Below, piece after piece: positions 55,665-64,000 of a stretch of DNA of 64,000 nt. This DNA comes from Dichomitus squalens LYAD-421 SS1 (lineage: Eukaryota; Basidiomycota; Agaricomycetes; Polyporales; Polyporaceae), in the NCBI RefSeq assembly GCF_000275845.1, contig NW_006766946.1, positions 3,186 to 67,185 on the forward strand, in the 5' to 3' direction. Position 1 is the first letter of the stretch, and every line of letters starts with the position of its first letter. Under the pieces are notes generated by a model. That model ran no database searches. It was given only the letters and a program-made list of their open reading frames with translations, and had not been told where the DNA came from. The position numbers were made by a program, and so were the translations under genes.

Positions 55665-56401
55665 ATGCTTGCTTTCGGCCTCCTCACTGCTGTCCTCGCG
55701 GCTGTCGCTTCTGCGCTTCCTGCCGCCAAGCGTGCCCCAGGCGCGTGGTGCAACGGTCTCGGTGGTGGCGCGTTCGACAGCTTGTCCAACTTCACCCTTG
55801 CGGCTTACAATGCGACCGGGATCAACACAAACACCACCGGTGCACCCTTGGTGCTCGGCTCGGCGGGTGCGATTTCTGGTGCGGAGTTGAAGGACCTTGC
55901 GGTAAGTGGCACATAGGGAGGGTTCTCTAGCATGCGTGTTTTACGAGTCCATCGCGGCATAGACTTTCGCGTCATTCCCCTTCAACCAGTACCCCTCGAT
56001 CGCACTTTCCGAGGGTCGCCTCCTCCCAACTGGCCCCGGTACCACGCCAACCGCCCAGAACGGTGTCACCGCCGGCTCTGAGGTTGTCTTCCTCGCGAGC
56101 AACAGCGCGCAGCCCAGCCAGGGCGCTCAGATCTGGTGTGCTGTGGTAAGCCTCCATTCATCGCACTGTCAGGGCCCAGAACGTCAGCAGATTAACCGTC
56201 TTTGCTTCCGCCCTGCGATAGGCTGACATCGACCCGGCCGGCCACGGCACGGGCCACCCCTTCCTCGCCGTGAACAGCGACACGGACTCGTTCTCGCTCT
56301 GCCCCATCAACAGCCGGGTCAGCGTCGTATACAATGCGACGACGGGCAGAGGCTACGACTTGGACGCGTGCTACCCTGTCAAGCTCCAGCTCATCTTCTG
56401 A
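55665..56401 (+). CDS. Small secreted protein
   Basis: Three exons, about 195 residues. MLAFGLLTAVLAAVASALP is a signal peptide, followed by AAKR, a possible Kex2 cleavage site, then APGAWCNGLGGGAFDSLSN. The mature part contains FASFPFNQYPSIALSEGRLL, VVFLASNSAQPSQGAQIWCAV and DACYPVKLQLIF at the C-terminus. Four cysteines in the mature protein could pair. Potential N-glycosylation sites (NFT, NAT, NTT) fit an extracellular protein. No family recognised; similar secreted proteins of unknown role are common in wood-decay fungi. Splice phases are consistent (donor after ELKDLA, rejoining at TFASFPF; then ADIDPAGHG). Confidence 0.8.
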
Positions 56402-57331
56402 GCTTCGGAGTTGCGGTTCTGACAGCGCGCGGCTATTGACTGGCAGTGATCATCTTCGTCGCGGTCTTAGGACGGGAGTTGGGTCATCGCCATCCATCCG
56501 TAAACTGTCGAAAGTCTTTGGTGAACAGGACACGGGACGGACTTCTTACGGACTGTAAAGACGCTCTTACTACACGCTTTCTATCAGGGACACTTGCTAC
56601 GTAGATACATATCCATAGGACCGGCGTGTATACGCCGTAATGTCAGGAATGACCATTCGTTTAATCATGAAATTCATCCTGCACAGAAGGGAGGATCTGG
56701 CCTGCATGTTTCCCTGTTGTTGAGGTGCCGTCAGCGCTCAGCCTTCATCGCGAAGGCCGTCAACAGGCCAGGGTCCATCTTGCATTGAGGTGAGACGAAG
56801 ATATGATACTCTGATACTCGGCGGTCATCATTCTCCTGGATGTAAAACGGTACTGACGTTGAAGTTACAAGATGACGATGTGAATCCACGATATAATGAT
56901 GACGATTGCCCGCCTTGATGCCTCCGAGAGATGGGCGCATCAAGTTTCAGCACGCTGAGGTTTCCATGGCTGCAATAACATGCACGCCCACAATCCTAAT
57001 CGTGATACTCAGCTGCTACAACTTGAGAGACCGCTTGTGTGTATGCGTAATCGCCGTAGAAACTCGAACTCCCCGGCGGGACCGCCCAAGTCGCATACAC
57101 TACCGTAGGAAGTTACCATGCTGGGCGTTACCTGGCGCTTTCGCAGGAATGGAGCATTTGGAGCTCAGGGATAGGTAGTTCTCTGAAAACAACTCTTCGA
57201 ATTGGAGCCCGCAGTACCAATGAAGAACTCTCTTCTCGTAATCACCCCAAGAGGGTTGAGGAGATTGAGGAGATTGTCACGTTGTAAGAATCTAAGTCAA
57301 CGTTAGTACTCGGGCAGCGTGCTGTTTACGG
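56402..57331. other. Intergenic, about 0.9 kb
   Basis: No supported gene, RNA or repeat. Confidence 0.45.
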
Positions 57332-57969
57332 TCAAGAACCAGACTTACCAATTCGCGAGACAGACGTATGTATCTCTGTAAAGGGCGATAAGCATGCTAA
57401 AGCACGTCGTGGGCACTGCAGTATGCCAATGACTAGACTTGCCTTCTTCTCGTCTGTTGGAAGGACGTCGAAGGCGGCGCGAAAGCTCTCTTCTGTTCCT
57501 CCAGGATGCGCTATCACCCAATCCTTCGCATACAGATTTCTGTGTGTAACAGCATCAATGCTTCTAGTAGCCACATCAAAATTCAAGGCTCGGAGCTCAC
57601 CGTGCTGTGAGAGAATCTGAGGGCACCATAACCTTGTGGCCTCCTGGGCGACAGCTTGTCAAGCGTGCTTCGTGGGACCTAGCTCTGCGGATGGATTGTC
57701 CCTCGGCTTTGCCAAAGCTCGACCTGCCGGCGCGAGCTTCGACTGCTACGATGACTTCACGTTAGATTACGACGCCAACTTCAGGATTCAGCAGCGTAAC
57801 ATACCCAGAACAGATACTCCAGACGCTCGGTCTGGAGTTGCGTCAAGTTCAATGCCGGTGGGTGCGCTGCAAGAAGCTTGAGCTTGTGTATTTGGTTCGG
57901 ATTTGTCGGGGATCGTTGTGTCTTGGTCTGGCAACCGTCCAGCCCTAGAAGACAGTCTTGGTCAATCAT
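57332..57969 (-). CDS. Unrecognised multi-exon gene, structure uncertain
   Basis: Three blocks link on the minus strand. MIDQDCLLGLDGCQTKTQR to LQTERLEYLFW ends at a GTATGT donor near 57808. It rejoins after CATCGTAG with QSKLAPAGRALAKPRDNPS. Then in the same phase comes a TGA (57661-57659), followed by QAVAQEATRLWCPQILSQHG, LRALNFDVATRSIDAVTH and DWVIAHPGGTEESFRAAFDV. A roughly 70-nt intron with a weak GTCGAG donor would skip the TGA, so the gene may be intact; otherwise it is a pseudogene. The long coherent frame and good composition point to real coding sequence. Family and function not recognised. The 3' end is not resolved. Confidence 0.5.
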
Positions 57970-58328
57970 TCACAGCATACAAATTACGTGATCAAGTCAT
58001 CCTACCGTCCCCAACCGGTGGTGGATACCAAATCTACCACGACAGTGACTCGCGGGATCAATACGTTCCCTTGTGTGAATAGATCGATCCTCAAGCGGTC
58101 AAATAGAGTGCGGATATACACCGTCCGTGCCGTCCCTCCGTCAACGGAAGCGACCTCAAATTCGTGATCCTGCTGTTCCCTAGCAAGGTGGTGGTAGCAA
58201 TCTCGACTGCGCCATACTCCGCTCGGGGTGTTGAGCGGACCTCGGCGTACCAGCTGAGACCCCGGAGGGAAAACGCCCTCGGCCTGTGATTCAGGATCCG
58301 GAATTCCTGGGAAGAGAAACGCCTTGAT
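57970..58328. other. Intergenic
   Basis: No supported feature. Confidence 0.45.
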
Positions 58329-59522
58329 TCACCACTCGTCTATGTCCGATTCGGTGCCAGACCTCTCATCCACGACCTTCTCCACTGTGCAATCACAGCC
58401 GACCCCGAACGAGATCTGGAGTGTCTCGTCGTGCGAGGCGTTGACAAATGTAAAGGTGAGTGTAGGGTGGCTGTCTCGCACAGACGCGCCCGGGGTCCAA
58501 TATAAGGTGAAGCGACGCAGGCCCCCTCGGTCCTCATGCGCGATCTGCGATGGACCTGGAACGGTACCTTGATACACAAAACCATGGCGGCTCTCTAGGC
58601 CGCGAGAGACCCAGTAGGGGATCTCGAACACCAATGCGGAAGGGGTGACGACAGGATCCAGACGCAAGTCAGGCGACTCGCGGCCAGGGCTCGCAGGTGC
58701 CAGGAGCGAGATGGGGAGTACGAGCCGTTGGGCGGGGGCCTCAATTCGCAGCTGTCGACGGTGGAACTGGCCAAGCGAAGGCGGCCAATCTACGTGAGAT
58801 CGGCGGGAACGCGCATTCCAGGAGCTACGGTTTGCCCAGTCGAACCGGGACTGCCGCAGGATGGCCCCCCGATAGTACTCCAGGGTGCTGTCGCTGCCAT
58901 CTAAGATCGGTCGCCCAACGTTAGGGAAGATTACCTCTGAGGGCGCATCAGTCGATGGACCGGAGGACATTTCCTCTGGTCGTGTTAGGAACAAGAGGAG
59001 GATGACAGCCTCGGCTGTGGTTGTAGTGCAAGCTAGAGCGGCGAGATGAACGAACATGAATGGGTGTACGGTGGGAATAGATCCAGAGGAGATAGGGAGG
59101 CGGAGCGTGATACCGTTGGCCGAGAAGGTGCAGCTGAGGTCGAGGGCGACGCCAAATAATTCGATATATTCCGACTGAGTGAGCGGCAGGACGTCCGCCG
59201 AGCTTGAAAATTGGTCTGGCGAGGACGCAAGGAGACGGTCCCATAACTCCATGTCTGCCCACGAGAGGCCCTCCTGGGGCGCAGGGTCCGCACGCTCCAA
59301 CTCTAAGATGCCCTTGCGGGCGATATGAAAGTTAGGATGTATTGGACCCCAGGCGAAGATGCTCTGGTCTGGACAGATGGTGATGATCTCCCTCTGGAGT
59401 CGAAGGAAGGCCTGCTCGCCGCCCTCCCCGTAGATGACAGGCATCGTGACCCCGAAGACGCCCATGAGCGAGTACGCTCGGTCCTCTTTTCGGGTGGTGA
59501 CTCGCCCGGCAGCCCACGACAT
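58329..59522 (-). CDS. HET-type (heterokaryon incompatibility) protein, 5'-truncated
   Basis: The frame is open from about 59577 to the stop at 58329. It starts within the end of a HET domain: DARSWHVAQRMSWAAGRVTT, RKEDRAYSLMGVFGVTMPV, YGEGGEQAFLRLQREIITI. The remaining 350 residues are the variable region that follows HET in basidiomycete proteins. The diagnostic earlier part (the conserved block usually rich in Trp, with a TRGWTLQEL-like motif) is not found in the next 700 bp upstream, so the gene seems to have lost its 5' half. HET proteins control cell death on non-self fusion in ascomycetes; in basidiomycetes the role is less clear. Without the HET core this copy is probably inactive. 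Confidence 0.7.
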   Translation of the reverse strand: MSWAAGRVTTRKEDRAYSLMGVFGVTMPVIYGEGGEQAFLRLQREIITICPDQSIFAWGPIHPNFHIARKGILELERADPAPQEGLSWADMELWDRLLASSPDQFSSSADVLPLTQSEYIELFGVALDLSCTFSANGITLRLPISSGSIPTVHPFMFVHLAALACTTTTAEAVILLLFLTRPEEMSSGPSTDAPSEVIFPNVGRPILDGSDSTLEYYRGAILRQSRFDWANRSSWNARSRRSHVDWPPSLGQFHRRQLRIEAPAQRLVLPISLLAPASPGRESPDLRLDPVVTPSALVFEIPYWVSRGLESRHGFVYQGTVPGPSQIAHEDRGGLRRFTLYWTPGASVRDSHPTLTFTFVNASHDETLQISFGVGCDCTVEKVVDERSGTESDIDEW

Positions 59523-60353
59523 GCGCTGGGCGACATGCCATGAGCGAGCGTCTCTCTGCCTATCTGGGACGGGCCTCCGTCAACCATGATTGTGGCCATA
59601 TTCTATGTACTATCCACCGGTTACGACATTCTTGAGGGAGTTCATGTTTTCATTGAGGGTGCAACCCACGGACACGCCGGTCTCGCCGGTACCCGACGGC
59701 AAAGCAAACACGAGCAAGTAGCTCGACATCGTTGCGGTTTGATATGCAAACGACTGCAAGGTCCGATATTATTCTCACATGGATCGAGTACCTCTGCTTA
59801 CACATCACCGACAATCGCAGGTTGATGAAAAGCGAAACTCGTTTGTCATCTTTCGAACTCGACTATGGTCGGTCATCGGGGCTAGCAGCTCTCTCTGTCA
59901 GTTGTACTCTTCTCGCGGCGATTAGTCATGCTATTAGATCATAGTCATTCCCTTTCGAATATCGCAATAGGCTCGGTCTACGTTGAAGCATTGATTTCTC
60001 ATCGCATCGCTCGCTGATATACATGCTCAAAAACGAATTGTCGTAGACGCTACCCTGACCAAGCCATGCTCCTCTTCCATCTCAATCGCTCGTTCTCACT
60101 CTTTGTAAGCTCCACTTCCCATGCCAATCATATGGTCATCAGGGAACAGGTGAAGAACTCGGTCTCTTTGTACTACTCGACGTGTTCAGTACGTGAACCG
60201 CGTACTAAACAGGACGCGTCTACTATGTCTCACGTCCTTATTTAAACAGCTGGACGAATCTACATCTCCTTCTCCACATCGAGTGGTCTTTCAACTGCTC
60301 ACGTAGAATCACATCACTACCCATCGTGTTCGGCTTGGCGCGGAACCAGCACA
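59523..60353. other. Intergenic, about 0.8 kb
   Basis: Searched for the missing HET 5' exons; none found. TTATTTAAAC at about 60238 could be the core promoter of the GST gene. Confidence 0.5.
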
Positions 60354-61263
60354 ATGTCTCACGGCAAGCAGTTCACTCTCTATACTCAACTGACCGGTCC
60401 CAACGGCTGGTACGTCCGCCCTGCTCTCCTTACTTACTTTCTCAGCTGATTCCACTTCTCTCTTACCCTTATCTATTGTACTGCATCTGCAGGAAAGTGG
60501 TGGTTGTCCTCGAAGAGCTCGGTCTTACCTACGAACCTATCTACCTCGACTTCGCTCAGGACGAGCAGAAGGGGCCAGAGTACACAAAATACAACCCCAA
60601 TGGACGCATCCCGACCCTCATCGACCACAATAATGGCGACTTCACGATCTGGGAGTCCGATGCGATACTCCTTTACCTCACGGATAAATACGACAAGGAG
60701 AAGAAGCTGACGGTGACGGGCGACAAGGAGAAGTACACCCTCATCCAGTGGCTCTTCTTCCAGTCCTCCGGCCAAGGGTGCGTCTCCGTCCTTGCGTCCT
60801 TCTCTCCCCTTGAGTCCTATCCCTCTTATCATCACCGACGTGGGCTCACCCATTTAAGCAGCCCGTACTTTGGTCAAGCCTTCTGGTTCATCAGATACCA
60901 GCCCGAGCGTGTCCCCTCTGCGATTGAACGCTACCAGAAAGAGACAATCCGCGTCTTCTCGGTCCTCGACTCTGTGCTCTCCAAGCCCGAGAACGGCGGC
61001 TGGCTCGTCGGTGGTAAGCCGACCATCGCTGATCTTTCCTTCATCAATTGGAATGATGCCGCAATCAATATCGCGATCAAGGACTATGCGGACGTCGAGA
61101 AAGCGTACCCCGCGTTCTATGCGTGAGTGCTGTTTACCTCTGCTGCTTTGTTGGCGGAGGTCAGGCTAATTCGGGGTGGGGTGACGATAGGTGGCACCAG
61201 AAGCTCATTGCTCGTGACGCGGTACAGAAAGCGTTCGCGATCCAAGCGTCGCTTCAGAAGTAG
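60354..61263 (+). CDS. Glutathione S-transferase, Ure2-like
   Basis: Cytosolic enzyme that conjugates or reduces substrates with glutathione. Four exons (60354-60412, 60493-60777, 60862-61122, 61191-61263) sum to 678 nt, 225 residues. The thioredoxin-like domain begins KQFTLYTQLTGPNGWKVVVV, with the Ure2-type GPNGWKV loop at the site that binds the thiol. It continues YNPNGRIPTLIDHNNGDFTI and WESDAILLYLTDKYDKEKKL, the glutathione gamma-glutamyl site (ES). The helical domain reads YTLIQWLFFQSSGQGPYFGQ and GGKPTIADLSFINWNDAAI. Wood-decay basidiomycetes have several Ure2p-like (GSTFuA-related) enzymes that handle wood extractives; a similar role is inferred. Confidence 0.92.
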
Positions 61264-61899
61264 ACGGTGGGTATCCGGTGATGAATCGTCGGCGGCACGT
61301 AGGTCCTCCCGCCACGGATGCGCCATGGGATGGAACATACTATTGTGTATCATAAATCATACCAAGGGGATGATTACAGTCTGATGGGGGAAGGGTCATG
61401 GCGAAAATTGATGCACTCCGGGGGTATGTAGTGGATCGTTCGTAGCCCGAATTGAACAAGAGATTCGTGGATTGCGAGACCTCCAAGGCAACTGAGGGAG
61501 TAAGTCGTTTGCTGACTGGAGCGACCGTCGTGCTGCGTGCTGTGATGCGGAGGAAGAAGCCGGGCTGTCCCATTGCCAGGTCATCACTCGAAACTTGGGA
61601 ACCCATGTAGAACGTGAGACCTGTTCAAGCTTCCACAGATAGAGCGAGCCATAGTCGACTTATCTTCCTCGGTGCCTGAGCGGCTTTCCGGCTGCTCTAG
61701 TATGTTTCTGTCACGCATTTTCATGAGTCGCTTACGACGCTTCGACATTGAGGCACTGACCATGCAGACCCTCATTTTTCTGGCTATGTTGCAAGCGAGA
61801 GTGCAGAGATTCAGTGGGTCACCAATGCCAATGTACATCAACGGGCGGAAGGGCTCACAGCCGAGAAGCTATCGACAGATTTGTTAGAGCTCCCCGCAT
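61264..61899. other. Convergent 3' spacer
   Basis: Between the GST gene and the F-box pseudogene, both ending here. No supported gene. Confidence 0.5.
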
Positions 61900-63254
61900 T
61901 CACGCCCAGTAATGATGGCCGACACTCACACGAAAATCGAGATATATCTTTGCTGGGAATCCGTACGCGTACACAGGGTTGTCACCTCCAATCAGAGTAT
62001 CGCAACGGTCCTGGAAGCATTCAAGGAGCGATATCTCCGATCGGTCTGGCGTTCGAAAGTACACGGGATCGCCCTGCGATTTCTCGAGCGGTATCAGACG
62101 ATCCTTGTATGGCACATCTGGCAAGTCTTCGAGCACCAGTTCCAAGTGGGAACACTTGGAGGTCTCCTGCAACGTATGCAACATGTTCCCCGAGGTGCGG
62201 ACGGACTCAAATATGTCTCCACGGCTTAGAGGCTCAACACAATACCCTTGGTCACTGTGTACTGAACAGCGTTCAAAGGTGAGCGAGAAAACGAGACCAG
62301 GTTTCGTGAATGGAGAGATCAACGGCAGGATTTGTCGTTGTAGTTTGTCGTGGTCACTATGGTCGATGGGTTCCGGAACCTTGATGGTTACTGTCTCAAG
62401 AGCGTCGAAGCAAAGCACAGAGGCTGGTGATTTCGTGTCGCAAAGCTCGTGATCAATGATAAGTAGAGCTATCCAAGGTATCAGTCTGAACATACGGGGC
62501 AGCCTTATGGGGGAGATTGGGCAGAGCGAGATGAAGAGAGAGGTCACTGAGTCGCTACATATATTCAAGACCTGTTCAAGAACGTTCGACTAGTGAACGT
62601 GCACATCGTCAGATGTATCATCAACGAATGGCAGAAGCTGCTGCCGCACCGACAAGTGGAGGGTTCGGAGAGGCTTCTTGAATGTCGCGTGAAAACGTGC
62701 TCGAGCACGATCGCGGCTCTGCTCAACAGCGTCTTGTGGGATAGGTTCCGGGAGCAGTAGAGAGAGCTCGTTGAGACTTCTGAATGACCTGACAAAGCGC
62801 ACGAGATCTTCGACAGACTTGAAGGGACAAAGGATTTCGAGTGCAACTACCCGCTCGAAGAAGGGCCCGATGACACCACCGGTGTACAGAGGGGGATACG
62901 GAATCCATCGCAGCGTGCCTCCCAAGGTCAGACGACGGAGGTTGCAAAGTCTGCTGGATGATAGATGATGAAACGGGATGTAGGACGCACTCGGTCCATT
63001 AGCCTCAAAGTCTGGAGCAATTTCGAGTGTCGTGGCCAGTCGACCGAGGCGAGAGTACAGCTTAATCCGCTGGAGTAGACATATAGTGCGTCTGATGTGT
63101 AAATTCTCGGATGGCGGTGAATACGTGCGAGATGATGGATCGCTCGAGTATGCCACTGGCGAGAGACAAGAGCACAATCAAGGAGCGAGTCAGGCGAAGT
63201 GATAGCTACCCAGTCAATCACCTCATAGACGATGTCGCGAGGAAGGCGGGGCAT
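61900..63254 (-). pseudogene. F-box protein gene with frameshift and nonsense codon
   Basis: The first frame begins MPRLPRDIVYEVIDWVAITS, an F-box, then LLDCALVSRQWHTRAIHHLA. Around 63080 the frame must shift by one base (TATGTCTACTCCAGCGG) to continue as RIKLYSRLGRLATTLEIAPD and LRRLTLGGTLRWIPYPPLYT. The LRR-like part runs to DVHVH, where TAG (62590-62592) interrupts; in the same phase it carries on as SNVLEQVLNICSDSVTSLFI to the stop at 61900. No intron of usual size removes either lesion. F-box proteins pair with SCF ubiquitin ligases; this copy would not make a full product. Confidence 0.68.
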
Positions 63255-63752
63255 TTCCGCGTCGTCGAGCAGGAGATGAAGCAGAGGAGGTGAGAGGCGG
63301 GAAGATAGTGACAGGAATGCGGTGCACGGCACGTCCGATAGACATCGGATAGAGTGCGAATACTCCGGTACTCACCAGTTGACTAGTGCTTGGGCGGCCA
63401 ACGAGCGCTAGCTGCCTAAACCAGTTGCCTAACAGGCACCTAGAACAGCGGACCTGTTTCAACGACGGCTGAACCAAACTGTGTTGCGTTTGCCTAAGCT
63501 CTGCAAACGCACGAGGGAAAAAAGAGATACAGGCGTAGCAATCCTAAGTGCTACACTATTGTCTAGACATGTCCGTATCGGGACTTGTACATACAAGAAT
63601 GCAAACATACAACAGTGTCATGAACACCAGTGCCAGGGCAGCTATCATCAAATGAGCTTTCAGGATAATGTGATCAAGTATATCGAACGTGACGCTTGAT
63701 CGACCGCACCTTTGAAGAATATGAGGGTACCGAATACGTCCGGGGAACAAAT
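63255..63752. other. Intergenic with dispersed repeat copy 2
   Basis: No gene; contains the repeat at 63480-63610. Confidence 0.5.
63480..63610 (+). repeat. Dispersed hairpin-bearing repeat, copy 2
   Basis: TGCGTTTG (63485-63492) and CAAACGCA (63504-63511) match copy 1 at 33355-33381 exactly in the arms and nearly in the loop. Downstream similarity is weaker but continues for about 100 bp. Confidence 0.5.
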
Positions 63753-64000
63753 TTACTGCTTTGCGGGACGGAGCGCCGGCGCAGTGGGCCACATATCGAA
63801 ATTGCCCCCGCTCTTGAAGAAGAAGCCATAGTCACTGCCGTCTCCCTGTACACCCGCCAAGAACTGTGAGATACTCATACAGATGCCTGAAAAATCGATT
63901 TTCACGCACGAAGAGATTGTACATGTTGCCCTTGTTGAAAGGCGCAGCGGCCTCAATCTTCCGGATATGCTCGTCCGTGAGCGCGACGTCGAGCGCGGCG
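63753..64000 (-). CDS. Aldo/keto reductase, C-terminal part (5' end off the right edge)
   Basis: The minus strand from the edge reads ALDVALTDEHIRKIEAAAPF, then after an intron GDGSDYGFFFKSGGNFDMWP and ends ALRPAKQ with TAA at 63755-63753. This is the usual end of fungal NADPH-dependent aldo/keto reductases (helix with a LxxxxIxxIE pattern, then a GxGxDY loop and DxWP). The catalytic tetrad Asp/Tyr/Lys/His lies in the missing part. Donor GTGCGTG and acceptor CACAG join in phase. Confidence 0.75.
   Translation of the reverse strand, partial: PRSTSRSRTSISGRLRPLRLSTRATCTISSCVKIDFSGICMSISQFLAGVQGDGSDYGFFFKSGGNFDMWPTAPALRPAKQ

Overview
The window is fungal nuclear DNA, most likely from a basidiomycete of the Agaricomycetes (polypore-like). 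The evidence is GC-rich coding sequence broken by many short GT-AG introns, the style of the secreted, F-box, HET and P450 genes, and a tRNA-Gly with a short intron. Gene models were built by hand, by joining reading frames across GT-AG (twice GC-AG) introns until they matched the known protein family. In most recognised genes the summed exon length is a multiple of three.

Layout. 1-2.5 kb: two adjoining unknown reading frames and a TIR-bounded AT-rich element. 2.5-10 kb: housekeeping genes, namely a UCH37-type deubiquitinase, a zinc-binding protein, tRNA-Gly(UCC), the NC2-alpha/Bur6 transcription repressor subunit and the GINS subunit Sld5. 10.5-18 kb: small-molecule and carbohydrate enzymes (isochorismatase-like hydrolase, FAD monooxygenase, MDR-type reductase, a damaged GH16). 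18.1-42.9 kb: a large inverted duplication. Each arm carries a single-pass membrane-protein gene and part of an F-box-like gene. The roughly 17 kb between the arms holds NSE4 (SMC5/6 complex), a MAM3/CNNM cation-transport family gene, a peroxisomal-type D-amino-acid oxidase, an MFS transporter and a PEPP-type Xaa-Pro peptidase. 43-51 kb: a lineage-specific gene, a 14-exon cytochrome P450, a membrane-anchored low-complexity protein and the exosome subunit Rrp42. 51-55 kb: two GH5 glycoside hydrolases transcribed divergently from one 452-bp region. 55.6-64 kb: a small secreted protein, an unrecognised multi-exon gene, a 5'-truncated HET gene, a Ure2-like glutathione transferase, a broken F-box gene and the 3' end of an aldo/keto reductase.

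There is no single operon-like system, as expected for a eukaryote. Conserved nuclear genes (UCH37, NC2-alpha, SLD5, NSE4, RRP42) alternate with fast-evolving accessory genes and mobile DNA. The most informative structure is the inverted duplication: one arm's membrane gene is intact, the other is decaying and carries an 846-bp TIR insertion for which the first arm shows the empty site, and part of the arms is near-identical while the rest is clearly diverged.
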